A DNA stretch of 64,000 nucleotides from Streptomyces cyaneochromogenes (GCF_003963535.1 NZ_CP034539.1:1612001-1676000), one strand, 5' to 3'. Shown: positions 26,312-41,576, counted from the stretch's first letter. Notes: generated by a model not told the origin, from the sequence alone. Program-made: numbers and translations.

Positions 26312-27100
26312 TACACCGCAGAGAGCGAAACAACGGGTCCCGCGGTGGGTGGGGTGCAGTCCGTCGATCGCGCCGTCAGCGTCCTGGAGATCCTCGCCCA
26401 GCGCGGCGAGGCGGGCGTCAGCGAGGTCGCCGCCGAGATCGACGTCCACAAGTCGACCGCGTTCCGTCTGCTCGGGGCACTGGAGTCGCGCGGCCTGGTC
26501 GAGCAGACGGCCGAGCGGGGCAAGTACCGGCTGGGCTTCGGGATCGTCCGCCTGGCCGGCGCGGTCACGGGCCGACTCGACATCACCCAGCAGGGCCGGC
26601 CGGTGTGCGAGCGGCTCAGCGAGGAGATCGGCGAGACGGTCAACATCGCGGTCCTTCAGGAGCACTACGCGGTCAACCTCTACCAGGTGTACGGCCCCGG
26701 CGCCGTCGGCACGCACAACTGGGTCGGGCAGCTCACCCCGGTCTACGCCACGTCGAGCGGCAAGATCCTGCTGGCCCACCTGACGGCGGAGGAGCGCGCC
26801 GACGTGCTCGCGGAGTCCGGGGTGCACAAGCTGACGCCGCACACCCTGACGGCCCGGACGAAGCTGGAGAAGGACCTCGCCGAGGCGCGGGAGCGCGGGT
26901 ACGCGGTGACGCTGGAGGAACTCGAGATCGGGCTGCACGCCCTGGCGGCGCCGATCCGCTCCCGCGACGGCGAGGTCGTCGCCGCACTCAGCGCCTCCGG
27001 CCCCGCGTACCGCCTCACCGAGGACCGCATCCACGAGCTCGCCCCCCTGCTGATCAGCGGCGCGGAGGAGATCAGCCGCCGGATGGGCCACTTGGGCTGA
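26303..27100 (+). CDS. IclR family transcriptional regulator (copy 1)
   Basis: A 265-aa IclR-type regulator. The N-terminal winged HTH (~18-80) contains [41 protein letters not shown] and [18 protein letters not shown]. The C-terminal effector domain (~95-255) has [48 protein letters not shown] and [19 protein letters not shown]. It is nearly identical to the regulator at 46253, and the two share promoter sequence through the start codon. It is divergent from gbcA copy 1. The palindromes GTTGCG-N5-CGCAAC across the island are its likely sites. The effector is probably choline, betaine or a demethylated derivative (inference). There is no room for a 5' leader; the mRNA is probably leaderless. 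Confidence 0.93.
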   Translation: MSNYTAESETTGPAVGGVQSVDRAVSVLEILAQRGEAGVSEVAAEIDVHKSTAFRLLGALESRGLVEQTAERGKYRLGFGIVRLAGAVTGRLDITQQGRPVCERLSEEIGETVNIAVLQEHYAVNLYQVYGPGAVGTHNWVGQLTPVYATSSGKILLAHLTAEERADVLAESGVHKLTPHTLTARTKLEKDLAEARERGYAVTLEELEIGLHALAAPIRSRDGEVVAALSASGPAYRLTEDRIHELAPLLISGAEEISRRMGHLG

Positions 27101-27214
27101 GGCTCCCGTCCGGTCCCGTCGGCAGAACGGCCCCCTGTGACGTCGTCGACCAGCCGTGCGCCCACGTCCGGTGCGCGGACGGCGACCTCGGCACGAAGGT
27201 CCATGCACAAACCC

Positions 27215-27245
27215 CTGTGGGAGCCCCTCGGCGGAGCTCCCACAG
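27215..27245. terminator. Bidirectional hairpin between iclR and soxG
   Basis: CTGTGGGAGC / GCTCCCACAG, a 10-bp perfect stem with an 11-base loop, in the gap between two convergent genes (iclR ends 27100, soxG ends 27279). It can serve both directions. Confidence 0.65.
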
Positions 27246-27278
27246 TGCTGACGGGACAACCAGTCCCGCTCAGGTCGC

Positions 27279-27881
27279 TCAGACGTACTCCGTCGCCGCG
27301 TCGAGCACCCAGTCCGCCAGATAGCCGGCGAACGACGAGCGGACCAGGACCCAGAATCCGGCCCGGGGTTCGTCCCGGGCGACCAGGACGATCTGCGTGC
27401 GGCCCAGGGTCGTCTGGGCACAGCGCCCGGGTCCGAAGGCCCGCGGGTGCAGGTCCAGCGGGCAGCCGTGGGCCAGCAGGTCGTGGGCGCGGGGGCCCGT
27501 GACAAGGAGCGTGGTGCGCTGCGCGGAGACGTCGATGACGGAGACCGGCTCGTCCCCTGCCGCCTCCCGGATACGACTCTCCAGGTCCCGCTCACTGCCC
27601 GGAGGCCCCACCAGCAACCACTCGTCGGGGCCGAGCCACAGCGCGGTCAACTCCCCCGCGCGGACGACGGTGTTCGGTTGGAGGGGAAGTTGGAGGTCGA
27701 GTGCGAGCCCTACGGCCTCCGCAGCCGCCCCCTTCGCGTCGAGACGCACGCTGATCTGGGCCAGGAAGGGCAGTTCGGCCAGCCGGATCGCGCCCCCGGA
27801 CGTGCGGGTCGCGGCGGCAAGGCGGTCGGCGATGTGCGACAGAGGGCTGCGGAGCGGGGCGGTAAGGGCGGTGTCAGCCAT
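27279..27881 (-). CDS. soxG: Sarcosine oxidase gamma subunit
   Basis: Gamma subunit of heterotetrameric sarcosine oxidase, 200 aa. The family's GcvT-like fold shows as LAELPFLAQISVRLD, GPDEWLLVGPPG, VIDVSAQRTTLLVTGPRA, HDLLAHGCPLDLHPRAFGPG, and a final FWVLVRSSFAGYLADWVLDA. It binds alongside alpha and supports assembly; it has no own catalytic site. It is the last gene of the dmg-folD-soxB-soxDA-soxG run. Its ATG lies inside the end of the alpha gene (8-base overlap, 27874-27881), so the two are translationally coupled. Confidence 0.92.
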   Translation of the reverse strand: MADTALTAPLRSPLSHIADRLAAATRTSGGAIRLAELPFLAQISVRLDAKGAAAEAVGLALDLQLPLQPNTVVRAGELTALWLGPDEWLLVGPPGSERDLESRIREAAGDEPVSVIDVSAQRTTLLVTGPRAHDLLAHGCPLDLHPRAFGPGRCAQTTLGRTQIVLVARDEPRAGFWVLVRSSFAGYLADWVLDAATEYV

Positions 27882-30800
27882 CGCGGCGGGCTCCCTCGGG
27901 GTCGTAGAGGACGGGACTGGCGACGGTCACCGGGACCAGCCGGTCGCCCACGGGTGCGTACAGCCGCTCGCCGATACGGTCCCGGCCGCCCTTGACCAGG
28001 GCGAGCGCGAACGTCCGGCCGAGGGCCGCGCTGCGATAGCTGGACGTGACATGGCCGAGCATCGGCACGGGCGGGGTCAGCAGCACACCGTCGGCGATCA
28101 GGTGGGTGCCCTCCGGGAGGAAGGTGCCCGGGTCCTCGGGGAGCAGGCCGACCAGGTGCTTGCGGTCGGGGCGGGAGGTGTCCGCGCGGGCGTAGGACCG
28201 CTTGCCGATGAAGTCGGGCTTCTTCTTCGACACCACCCAGCTCATGCCGAGGTCCTGCGGGGTGACCGTGCCGTCGGTGTCCTGGCCGATGATCGGGTAG
28301 CCCTTCTCGGCCCGCAGGACGTGCATGGTCTCCGTGCCGTAGGGGGTGATGCCGTACGGGGCGCCGGCCTCGTACACGGCCTCCCACAGGGCGAGGCCCT
28401 GCCAAGGTGACACGTTGATCTCGTAGGCGAGTTCGCCGGAGAAGCTGATCCGGCAGACCCGGGCCTCGATGCCGGCGACGGTCGTCTCACGCCAGGCCAT
28501 GAACGGGAAGTCGTCGTTGGCCACGGCGAGTTGGGGCGCGAGCGAGCCGAGGACCTCGCGGGACTTCGGACCGACCAGGGCGACCGTGGCCCACTGCTCG
28601 GTCACCGAGGTGCAGTGGACCTTCAGCTCGGGCCACTCGGTCTGGAGCCACTCCTCCATCCAGTCGAGTACGGCGGCGGCGTTGCCCGTCGTCGTGGTGA
28701 CCAGGAAGCGGTCCTGGGCGACGCGGATGACCGTGCCGTCGTCGAAGACCATGCCGTCCGGGCGGCACATGACGCCGTAGCGGATCATGCCGACCTTCAG
28801 GGTGCTCATCATGTTGGTGTAGAGACGGTCGAGGAAGACCCCGGCGTCCGGACCCTGCACGTCGATCTTGCCGAGTGTGGAGGCATCCATGAAGCCGACG
28901 CTTTCGCGGGTGGCCCGGCACTCGCGCAGTACGGCGGCTTCCATGTCCTCGCCGTCCTGTGGGTAGTACCAGGGGCGCTTCCACTGGCCGACGTTCTCGA
29001 ACAGGGCGCCGTGCGCGACATGCCACTCGTGGATGGCGGTCGTGCGGACCGGGTCGCTCAGCGCACCCCGGTCGCGGCCCGCGAGGGCGGCGAAGGAGAC
29101 CGGTGTGTACGGCGGGCGGAACGTGGTCGTGCCGAGTGCCGAGATGTCCACGCCGAGCAGTTCGGCGACCACACCGCTGGCCAGGACGCCCGATGTCTTG
29201 CCCTGGTCGTTGGCGGTGCCGGCCGTGGTGTAGCGCTTGGTGTGCTCGACCGAGCGCAGGCCGGCGCCGGTCGCGCGGGCCAGGTCGTCGACGGTGACGT
29301 CGCGTTGGAGGTCGACGAAGCGGGGGGCGTCCGGGTCACCCGGGACGACGTACACGTGCATCGCCGCCGTCGGCCGCGGCTGCGCGGGCACCTCGGGGAG
29401 GCGGGGCGCCTCGGGGGTGTAGCCCTCGGCCTCGACGGCACGGGCACCGGCGGCCGCGCCCTGTGCCAGGACCGTGGCCGGGTCGAGGACGCCGCTCGCG
29501 CTGCCCGCGACCTCGACCGCCTGACGGCAGCTGTCGGGTACGAAGGAGCCCAGCGTCTGATCATGGCGCAGCTTGCCGCCGGACTGGCTGAACAGGTGCG
29601 CCACCGGGTTCCAGCCGCCGGAGACCAGCAGCAGGTCTGCGGCGAACTCCCGCTGCCCCGAGGACTCTCCGTACGGCGCGACGGTCACGGCGGTGAGCCG
29701 TGCCCCGCCCTGCGTGCCGGTGACGGCGTGCCCGGCCAGCACCTCGATGCCGGCCGCCCTCGCGCGCTCGGCCCACTCCCCCGGTTCGGGGCGGGTGTCG
29801 ACGATCGCGGTGACGGCGAGGCCCGCCGAGGCCAGGTCCAGGGCCGCCGCGTACGCGCTGTCGTTGGTCGTGAAGACGACCGCGTGACGGCCGGGCAGGG
29901 CGCCATGGCGGTTGACGTGCGTGCGGGCCGAGGAGGCCAGCATCACGCCGGGGCGGTCGTTGTCCGCGAAGGCCAGCGAGCGCTCGTGGGCGCCGGTGGC
30001 GAGGACGACCCGGCGGGCACGGATGCGCCAGACGCGTTCGCGGGAGACGTTCTCGGGGGCTTGGGCGCCGAGGTGGTTGGTGCGGCGTTCGACGGCGAGG
30101 AGGTGGTTGTCGTCGTAGTAGCCGAAGACGGTGGTGCGGGACAGGACGCGGACCTCGGGGGCGGCGTCGAGCTGCTCGGTCACCTCCCGTACCCAGTCGA
30201 GGTGTTCGGCCGTGCCGAGGAGGCTGCCTCCGGGTTCCGGCTGGTCGTCGGCGAGGATGACGCGGGCGCCGCTTCTCGCTGCCGCCGCGGCTGCCGCGAG
30301 GCCGGCCGGGCCCGCGCCGACGATGAGCAGGTCGCAGTGGGCGTGTACGGCGTCGTAGCGGGCGGGGTCGGGGGCGGTGGCGAGGCGGCCCTGGCCGGGG
30401 AGGCTGGTCGCGACCAGGCCGTCGTAGAGCTCGACGGTCGTCGCGGGGAGCATGGGCTCCGGGAAGGGTTCCTCGATCTGGATGACCGCGTTGGGTTCTT
30501 CGACGCCGGCGGAGAAGATGCCCCGGGGGCGGCCGAGCTTGATGCTGGTACCGGCCTGGACGACGCCGTTCGCCAATAGTGCCGAGGCGAGGGTGTCGCC
30601 TCTGTAGCCCTGGTATTCGGTGCCGTCGAAGGTGAAGGTGAGGGGGGTGTCGCGGTCGACTCGGCCGCGGGTCGCGTGGCGGAAGGGCTGGGTTGTCTCG
30701 CCCCCGCCGCCCCTACCCGTCCCATCCTGAAGGGGCTCCGCCCCTTCGACCCCGGCTGGGGGCTCTGCCCCCAGACCCCCGATCGGCCCCGAAAGGGCCT

Positions 30801-31119
30801 CGTCCTCAAACGCCGGACGGGCTGAGACAGCCTGCCTCGGCTCAACAGTTGCCGGGCGTTCCTCGCCCGACCTGTACACCGCCAGCACCTCGTTCGTCGC
30901 CGTGTCCCGTACCGCGTTGAACCAGCGGCGGCAGCCGGCCGCGTGGCTCCAGCGCTCGGCGAAGGGGCCCTTCGGGTTGTCGCGGAAGAACAGGTAGCGG
31001 GCCCACTCCTGGTCGGAGAGGGACGCCGGGTCCTGCGGGTACGGCACGTGGGCCTGGCCGCCGTAGTGGAACTCGGCCTCGTCGCGGGGCCCGCACCACG
31101 GGCAGGGGATGAGCAGCAT
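27874..31119 (-). CDS. soxA: Sarcosine oxidase delta-alpha fusion (SoxD-SoxA)
   Basis: One open frame of 1081 aa joins two normally separate subunits. Residues 1-~93 are SoxD: CPWCGPRDEAEFHYGGQAH, YLFFRDNPKGPFAERWSH, GCRRWFNAVRD, with its zinc Cys and His. Residues ~95-143 are a low-complexity linker that is the translation of a hairpin repeat (30722-30830). From ~TTQPFRHATRGRVDRDTPLT on it is SoxA: LANGVVQAGTSIKLGRPRG, the NAD site [21 protein letters not shown], and a C-terminal GcvT-like folate domain (MDASTLGKIDVQGPDAG, SFSGELAYEINV). I find no ATG or GTG at the usual SoxA start, so fusion seems real. The complex oxidises sarcosine to glycine, forming methylene-THF and peroxide. Confidence 0.9.
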   Translation of the reverse strand: MLLIPCPWCGPRDEAEFHYGGQAHVPYPQDPASLSDQEWARYLFFRDNPKGPFAERWSHAAGCRRWFNAVRDTATNEVLAVYRSGEERPATVEPRQAVSARPAFEDEALSGPIGGLGAEPPAGVEGAEPLQDGTGRGGGGETTQPFRHATRGRVDRDTPLTFTFDGTEYQGYRGDTLASALLANGVVQAGTSIKLGRPRGIFSAGVEEPNAVIQIEEPFPEPMLPATTVELYDGLVATSLPGQGRLATAPDPARYDAVHAHCDLLIVGAGPAGLAAAAAAARSGARVILADDQPEPGGSLLGTAEHLDWVREVTEQLDAAPEVRVLSRTTVFGYYDDNHLLAVERRTNHLGAQAPENVSRERVWRIRARRVVLATGAHERSLAFADNDRPGVMLASSARTHVNRHGALPGRHAVVFTTNDSAYAAALDLASAGLAVTAIVDTRPEPGEWAERARAAGIEVLAGHAVTGTQGGARLTAVTVAPYGESSGQREFAADLLLVSGGWNPVAHLFSQSGGKLRHDQTLGSFVPDSCRQAVEVAGSASGVLDPATVLAQGAAAGARAVEAEGYTPEAPRLPEVPAQPRPTAAMHVYVVPGDPDAPRFVDLQRDVTVDDLARATGAGLRSVEHTKRYTTAGTANDQGKTSGVLASGVVAELLGVDISALGTTTFRPPYTPVSFAALAGRDRGALSDPVRTTAIHEWHVAHGALFENVGQWKRPWYYPQDGEDMEAAVLRECRATRESVGFMDASTLGKIDVQGPDAGVFLDRLYTNMMSTLKVGMIRYGVMCRPDGMVFDDGTVIRVAQDRFLVTTTTGNAAAVLDWMEEWLQTEWPELKVHCTSVTEQWATVALVGPKSREVLGSLAPQLAVANDDFPFMAWRETTVAGIEARVCRISFSGELAYEINVSPWQGLALWEAVYEAGAPYGITPYGTETMHVLRAEKGYPIIGQDTDGTVTPQDLGMSWVVSKKKPDFIGKRSYARADTSRPDRKHLVGLLPEDPGTFLPEGTHLIADGVLLTPPVPMLGHVTSSYRSAALGRTFALALVKGGRDRIGERLYAPVGDRLVPVTVASPVLYDPEGARRDG
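30722..30830. repeat. Streptomyces intergenic-type hairpin repeat inside the soxD-soxA frame
   Basis: Two tandem 19-nt hairpins, GAAGGGGCTCCGCCCCTTC (30729-30747) and CTGGGGGCTCTGCCCCCAG (30756-30774), then a smaller GGCCC/GGGCC hairpin (30785-30799) and the stretch CCTCAAACGCCGGACGGGCT. This combination is, from memory, a recurrent intergenic element of Streptomyces genomes. Here it is translated in frame as the SoxD-SoxA linker. Confidence 0.75.
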
Positions 31120-31147
31120 GGATCGGCTCCCAGAGCTTCCAGTGGTC

Positions 31148-32380
31148 CTAGTGGGCCACCGCGGCCGCGCCGTGCTCGTCGACGAGCGCGCCGGTGGTGA
31201 ATCGGTCGAGCGAGAAGGGGGCGTTGAGGGCGTGCGGGGTGTCGTTGGCGATGGTGTGGGCGTAGACCCAGCCGACGCCCGGGGTGGCCTTGAAGCCGCC
31301 CGTTCCCCAGCCGCAGTTGAGGTAGAGGTTGTCGACGGGGGTGAGCCCGATGATCGGTGAGGCGTCGGGACTGGTGTCGACGATGCCGCCCCAGGTGCGC
31401 AGGACGTGGGCGCGGGCGAAGACCGGGAAGAGCTCCAGGGCCGCCGACATCTGCTCTTCGATGATGTGGAAGGCGCCGCGCTGGGTGTAGGAGTTGTACG
31501 CGTCGATGCCCGCGCCCATCACCAGCTCGCCCTTGTGGGCCTGGCTGACGTACACGTGGACCGCGTTGGACATCACGACCGTGGGGTGCACCGGTTCCAG
31601 GAGCTCGGAGACCAGGGCCTGCAACGGGTGGCTCTGGAGCGGGAGTTCGATTCCGGCCATGGCGGCGAGGACCGAGGTGTGGCCCGCGGAGCAGAGCGCC
31701 ACCTTGCCGGCCGCGATGGGGCCGAGGTTCGTCTGCACGCCGACCACCCGGCCGCCGACCACGTCCAGGCCCGTGACCTCGCAGTTCTGGATGATGTCGA
31801 TGCCCGCCGCGTCCGCCGAGCGGGCCAGGCCCCAGGCCACGTAGTCGTGCTTGGCGATGCCGGCGCGCGGCTGGTAGGTGGCGCCCAGGACCGGGTAGCG
31901 CACGTCCGGGGAGATGTTGACGATCGGGCAGACTTCCTTGACGCCGTCCGCGTCGAGCCATTCCGCGTCCACGCCGTTCAGGCGATTCGCCTCGACCCGG
32001 CGCACGCTGTCGCGGACGTCCTGGAGGCTGTGGGCCAGGTTCAGCACGCCCCGCTGGGAGAAGAGGATCGGGTAGTCGAGCTCCTCCGCCAGTCCCTCCC
32101 AGAGCTTGAGCGCGTGCTCGTAGATGCCGGCGCTCTCGTCCCACAGGTAGTTGGAGCGGATGATCGTGGTGTTGCGGGCCATGTTGCCGCCCGCGAGCCA
32201 GCCCTTCTCCAGGACGGCGACGTTGGTGATGCCGTGGTTCCTGGCGAGGTAGTGCGCGGTGGCCAGGCCGTGTCCGCCGCCGCCGACGATCACTACGTCG
32301 TACGACCGCTTGGGCTCGGGATTGCGCCACAGCCAGTCCGGGTGGTCGGGGAGGTCGGCGCCGGGGGTGCGGGGGCTCAT
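31148..32380 (-). CDS. soxB: Sarcosine oxidase beta subunit
   Basis: Catalytic FAD/FMN subunit of heterotetrameric sarcosine oxidase, 410 aa. The N-terminus [26 protein letters not shown] is the dinucleotide-binding site. [22 protein letters not shown], with its His-free FMN region, and the C-terminal [19 protein letters not shown] and [13 protein letters not shown] motifs are typical of SoxB. It demethylates sarcosine to glycine. The ATG at 32380 lies 31 bases after folD, and soxDA begins 28 bases after the soxB stop, all on one strand. Confidence 0.95.
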   Translation of the reverse strand: MSPRTPGADLPDHPDWLWRNPEPKRSYDVVIVGGGGHGLATAHYLARNHGITNVAVLEKGWLAGGNMARNTTIIRSNYLWDESAGIYEHALKLWEGLAEELDYPILFSQRGVLNLAHSLQDVRDSVRRVEANRLNGVDAEWLDADGVKEVCPIVNISPDVRYPVLGATYQPRAGIAKHDYVAWGLARSADAAGIDIIQNCEVTGLDVVGGRVVGVQTNLGPIAAGKVALCSAGHTSVLAAMAGIELPLQSHPLQALVSELLEPVHPTVVMSNAVHVYVSQAHKGELVMGAGIDAYNSYTQRGAFHIIEEQMSAALELFPVFARAHVLRTWGGIVDTSPDASPIIGLTPVDNLYLNCGWGTGGFKATPGVGWVYAHTIANDTPHALNAPFSLDRFTTGALVDEHGAAAVAH

Positions 32381-32411
32381 CGGACGGCTCCGTCCTGGGG
32401 CAGGGACAGGT

Positions 32412-33272
32412 TCATACGGCGTTCGCGTTCCTCTCGGCGGCCTCGACGACGTTGGCCAGCAACATCGCCCGGGTCATGGGACCCACACCGCCGGGCATGG
32501 GCGCGAGCCATCCGGCGACCTGGGCGGCGTCGGGGTGGATGTCGCCCACCAGCCCCTGGTCGGTGCGGGTGATACCGACGTCCAGGACCGCCGCACCGGG
32601 GCGCAGCATGTCCTTGGTGACCAGCCCGGGCGAGCCGGCGGCGGCGATGACGATGTCGGCCTCGCGCACGTGCCAGGCCAGGCCCTTGGTGCCGGTGTGG
32701 CACAGGGTCACGGTGGCGTTCTCGGAGCGGCGGGTCAGGAGGAGGCCGATCGGGCGGCCCACCGTGATACCGCGGCCGATCACGCAGACGCGCGCTCCCG
32801 CGAGCGGCACCTCGTGGCGGCGGAGCAGTTCGACGATGCCGCGCGGGGTGCACGGCAGCGGGGCCTCGACGCCCAGGGTGAGCCGGCCGAGGTTGACGGG
32901 GTGCAGGCCGTCGGCATCCTTGGCCGGGTCCATGCGCTCCAGTACGGCATTGGCGTCCAGCCGGCGCGGCAGCGGGAGCTGGACGATGTAGCCGGTGCAG
33001 TCCGGGTCGGCGTTGAGCTCGTCGATCGTGTCCTCGACCTGTTGCTGCGAGGCGTCGGCGGGCAGGTCCCGGCGGATGGAGGCGATGCCGACCTGGGCGC
33101 AGTCGCGGTGCTTGCCGGAGACGTAGGCGCGGCTGCCGGGGTCGTCGCCGACCAGGACCGTGCCGAGGCCGGGCGGGCGACCGTCCGTCGCGGTCAACTT
33201 GGCCACGCGCTCCGCGAGTTCGCGTCGGATGTCGGCGGCGGTCGCCCTGCCGTCGAGCAGCTGTGCGTTCAC
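32412..33272 (-). CDS. folD: Methylenetetrahydrofolate dehydrogenase/cyclohydrolase FolD
   Basis: Bifunctional enzyme turning 5,10-methylene-THF into 10-formyl-THF with NADP; 286 aa. Conserved motifs are present: [12 protein letters not shown] near 48-59 with the catalytic Lys, [54 protein letters not shown] and [17 protein letters not shown] start at 33272. It lies between dmg and soxB, so it processes the methylene-THF these oxidases make; the product can go to PurU. The same gene company (dmg, folD, sox, purU, glyA) is known from the Arthrobacter dimethylglycine/sarcosine locus. Confidence 0.95.
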   Translation of the reverse strand: MNAQLLDGRATAADIRRELAERVAKLTATDGRPPGLGTVLVGDDPGSRAYVSGKHRDCAQVGIASIRRDLPADASQQQVEDTIDELNADPDCTGYIVQLPLPRRLDANAVLERMDPAKDADGLHPVNLGRLTLGVEAPLPCTPRGIVELLRRHEVPLAGARVCVIGRGITVGRPIGLLLTRRSENATVTLCHTGTKGLAWHVREADIVIAAAGSPGLVTKDMLRPGAAVLDVGITRTDQGLVGDIHPDAAQVAGWLAPMPGGVGPMTRAMLLANVVEAAERNANAV

Positions 33273-33308
33273 CAGCGGTGTTCCTTCCCTCGGAGTCGAG
33301 GCTGAGGG

Positions 33309-35810
<2,502 letters not shown>

Positions 35811-35893
35811 TCAGGTTGCGCAACTCAATGTGCCTTCCGCACAGGTGGGTGTCAAGGGCTGCGGGACCTAGGAAAACGGGCCGGAACACAGCG

Positions 35894-35940
35894 ATGCCCG
35901 GCGGTCGGTGCGCGCGGGGTGCGCACCGACCGCCGGGCAT
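35894..35940 (-). terminator. Strong hairpin terminator after the opu operon
   Basis: A ~21-bp stem (ATGCCCGGCGGTCGGTGCGC and its complement) with a ~5-base loop, 35 bases beyond the stop of the OpuAC-type gene. It separates the betB-opu run from the dmg promoter region. Confidence 0.8.
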
Positions 35941-35974
35941 GTTTCGACCGGCTCGCGACGTACGGTTCGCGGAG

Positions 35975-36937
35975 CTACTTGATCCAGGCCTCCACCTTGT
36001 CGCGGTTGGCCTCGACCCACTTCTTCGCCGCCGCCTCGGGGGTCATCTTGTCCACCGCGATGTACTTGGCCACGGTGTTCTGGTCGTCGTTGGTCCAGGT
36101 GAAGTTCTTCACCAGGTCATAGGCGGGGCTGCCCGACTCGGCGAACTTCGCACTGACGATCTTGTCCAGCTTGTACACGGGGTAGTCGCAGTTCACCTTC
36201 TCCGTGTCGGCGTCGCAGCCCTCCTTGTACTCGGGCAGCTTGACCTTCTCCAGCGGCACCTCGGACATGAACCACTGCGGCTCGTAGAAGTAGCCGATCA
36301 CCCATTCCTTGTCCTTCTCCGCCTTGCGGAAGGCCTGGATGAGGGCGGTCTCACTGCCCGCGTACACGACCTTGTAGTCCAGCTTCAGGTTCTTCACCAG
36401 CGCCTCGTCGTTGGTGACGAACGACGGGTCGCCGTCGAGGAGCTGGCCCTTGCCGCCGGACTCGGACGTCTTGAACTCGGCGGCGTACTTGTTGAGGTTG
36501 TTCCAGTCGAGGATGTCCGGGTGGGCCTTGGCCAGCCACGGCGGCACGTACCAGCCGATGAGGCCTTCGTTGCCGGTCGCCCCGGCGTCGACGGCGGTCT
36601 TCTGGTCGGTGATGTACTTCTTCTTCAGGTCGTCGTGACCCCAGTTCTCGACGACGGCGTCGACCTCGCCCGTCCCGAAGCCCTGCCAGGCGATCTCTTC
36701 CTTCAGGTCCTTCTTGGTGACCTTGCAGCCGAGGTCCTGCTCCGCGACGTAGGCGATGACCGCCGCGTTGGCCTCGTACCCCACCCACGGGTTGACCGCG
36801 AGGTTGAAGGTGCCGCACTTGCCGGACTCGCCCGAGCCGCCGGCGCTGTCGTCACCGACCTTCGCGCCACCGCAGGCCGTGAGGGTGAGGCCGAGTATCG
36901 CTATGCCGGCCGCTCCGGCTCGCCAGTGTCTTGCCAT
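35975..36937 (-). CDS. Glycine betaine ABC transporter, substrate-binding lipoprotein
   Basis: OpuAC/ProX-type binding protein, 320 aa, lipid-anchored outside the membrane. The signal is MARHWRAGAAGIAILGLTLT with lipobox TACGG. The mature part begins GTFNLAVNPWVGYEANAAV and includes WQGFGTGEVDAVVENWGHDD, IGWYVPPWLAKAHPDIL, FYEPQWFMSEVPLEKVKLPE; the Trp/Tyr residues are those that form the aromatic cage for quaternary amines in this family. It follows the permease gene by 11 bases. A strong terminator follows. ATG 36937 is chosen; a much longer open frame upstream is only a shadow of the permease gene. Confidence 0.93.
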   Translation of the reverse strand: MARHWRAGAAGIAILGLTLTACGGAKVGDDSAGGSGESGKCGTFNLAVNPWVGYEANAAVIAYVAEQDLGCKVTKKDLKEEIAWQGFGTGEVDAVVENWGHDDLKKKYITDQKTAVDAGATGNEGLIGWYVPPWLAKAHPDILDWNNLNKYAAEFKTSESGGKGQLLDGDPSFVTNDEALVKNLKLDYKVVYAGSETALIQAFRKAEKDKEWVIGYFYEPQWFMSEVPLEKVKLPEYKEGCDADTEKVNCDYPVYKLDKIVSAKFAESGSPAYDLVKNFTWTNDDQNTVAKYIAVDKMTPEAAAKKWVEANRDKVEAWIK

Positions 36938-36948
36938 GGTGGTGCTCC

Positions 36949-38975
36949 TTATGCGCTGGTGCGGCGAGCCGCCGCCTGAGTGATCCGGTCGAACATGACG
37001 CCGAGAAGGACGATGGCCAGCCCCGCGGCGAGCCCCTTCCCGTACAGCTGTCCCTGCGAGAAGCCGGCCACGACGTCGTAGCCGAGGGCGCCTGCTCCCA
37101 CCAGGCCGCCCACCACAACCATCGACAGCACGTAGATCAGGCCCTGGTTGGTGGCGAGAGTCAGGGCGCCGCGTGCCATCGGCAGTTGAACCTTGGTGAT
37201 GATCTGCCAGGTGTTGCACCCGGCGGAGGTGGCCGCCTCGACGGTGGTGGCGGGCACGTTCCGCACCCCGTCCGCGATGATCTTCATGGCGACGGGGGCG
37301 GCGTAGACGACGGCGGCGACGATCGCCGTGAAGCGGGTCGCGCCGAACAGTGCGAGGAACGGTACGAGGTAGACGAACGGCGGCATGACCTGTGCCGCGT
37401 CCAGGCTCGGCCTGACCAGCCGGTCCACGAGCGCGCTGCGTCCCATCCACACGCCGAAGACGATGCCGAGCAGCATCACGAGCACCGTGGCGACCACGGT
37501 CGAGGCCAGCGTCGTCATGCTGTCCGACCACACTCCGGTGCCGACCAGGAGGCCCACGCACACGGCCGTGGTGATGCCGGCGCGCCATCCGCCGAGGACG
37601 ACGCCGAGCGCGACCAGGGCCGCGCCGACGAGCCACCACGGGGAGTCGGTGAGCAGTGTCTGGAACGGGTTGAGCAGACCGTTGGTGATGGCGTCGCGGA
37701 AGGCGTTGGTGATACCCGACAGGTTGTCCTGCGCCCAGGTGGTCACGGTGTCGGCCCCGCTGGAGATGGCACGGCCGGTGCCTGCCTCGCCGGGGAACTC
37801 CGCCGCCCAGATGTAGGTGTGGGACAGGTAGACCAGGACCGCCGTGACGGCCGCCCCCACGCCCAGGAGCGGGCGTCGCCAGGTCAGGAATCGGTTCTTC
37901 GAACGTCGGGCCGCCTCCGCGCGTCCGCTCGCCGCGGTGGTGACCCGGTCCAGGACGATGGCCATGACGACGATGGCCAGCCCCGCGTTGAAGGCCGTGC
38001 CGACGTCGAGCGACTGCAGTGCCTGGACGACGGTCTTGCCGAGGCCGGGCGCGTCGATCAGGGCGGCGATGGTCACCATGGCCAGGGCGGCCATGATGGT
38101 CTGGTTCACGCCCATCACCACGGTCCGCTTGGACATCGGCAGCAGCACCTTCGTCAGGGACTGCCGCCGGGTGGCGCCCAGCGAGTCGGCCGCCTCGACC
38201 GTGGTCTCGGGGACGGAACGGATGGCGTGCGCGGTGATGCGGATCGTCGGCGGCGCCGCGTAGATCAGCGTGGCGATCGTGGCGGAGGCCGGGCCGATCT
38301 GGAAGAACAGGGTCAGCGGTGCCAGGTAGACGAAGGTCGGCATCGTCTGCATGAGGTCCAGGAAGGGCGTCACGATCCGGTTGAACCGGTCGGACAGCCC
38401 CGCCCACACGCCCAGCGGGATCGCGAACAGCAGCGCCACGAAGACGGCCGAGACGGTGAGCGCCAGCGTGTCCATGCTCTCCTGCCACAGGCCCTGCAGG
38501 CCCAGGAAGGTGAAGCCGGCCACCGCCAGCAGCGCGACCCGCCAGTTGCCCAGGGCCCAGGAGACATAGCCGGCGATGCCGACGACACCGAGCCAGCCGA
38601 TCTGCGGGACGGGGCGGTCGGCGGAGGGCTGTGAGATCAGTTCCTGGACGAAGGTCACCAGGGTGTCGATGACCAGGCGGATCTCGTTGAAGAAGTACAG
38701 GAACAGCGGGTTGGAGTTGCGGTTCGCGCCGATCGAGTCGTTGACGTCGTTGAACCACCGGTGCAGATCGGTCAGGTCCGCCGCCCCCAGGGCGAGGGTC
38801 TGCCGGCCGCGCAGCACCAGGAACAGCACCAGCCAGACGACCAGGATCGCGCCCACGACCATGGACCGGCTGACCTTGCGCACGCCCTTGGCCGGAGCGG
38901 GCCGCTCCACGGCCCCGCTCGCCCCCGTCTCGTCCGGTCCGTCCGGTTTCTCGGTCTTCTCCACGGCGACGGTCA

Positions 38976-38976
<1 letters not shown>
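36949..38976 (-). CDS. Glycine betaine ABC transporter, double permease
   Basis: Integral membrane protein of 675 aa with two homologous OpuAB-type permease domains, unlike the single ~280-aa permease of Bacillus OpuA. Domain 1 has the EAA-type loop ETTVEAADSLGATRRQSLTKV near residue 260. Domain 2 has ATTVEAATSAGCNTWQIITKV near 580. Each is surrounded by hydrophobic helices (WLVLFLVL, ALLAVAGFTFLGL, WWLVGAALVALGVVLGG). A cytoplasmic Glu/Asp-rich N-terminus precedes the first helix. ATG 38976 overlaps the ATPase stop by one base (TGATG); GTG 38979 is an alternative. Fusion of two permease domains suggests an intramolecular dimer with one ATPase partner. Confidence 0.92.
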
Positions 38977-41551
<2,575 letters not shown>

Positions 41552-41576
41552 GCGCCGAGCCTTTCAACCGAAATTC

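Noticed and set aside
36931-38634. 567-codon plus-strand frame opposite the betaine permease
   Set aside because: His/Gly/Arg-rich translation without any domain; the opposite strand encodes a permease with two EAA-type loops.
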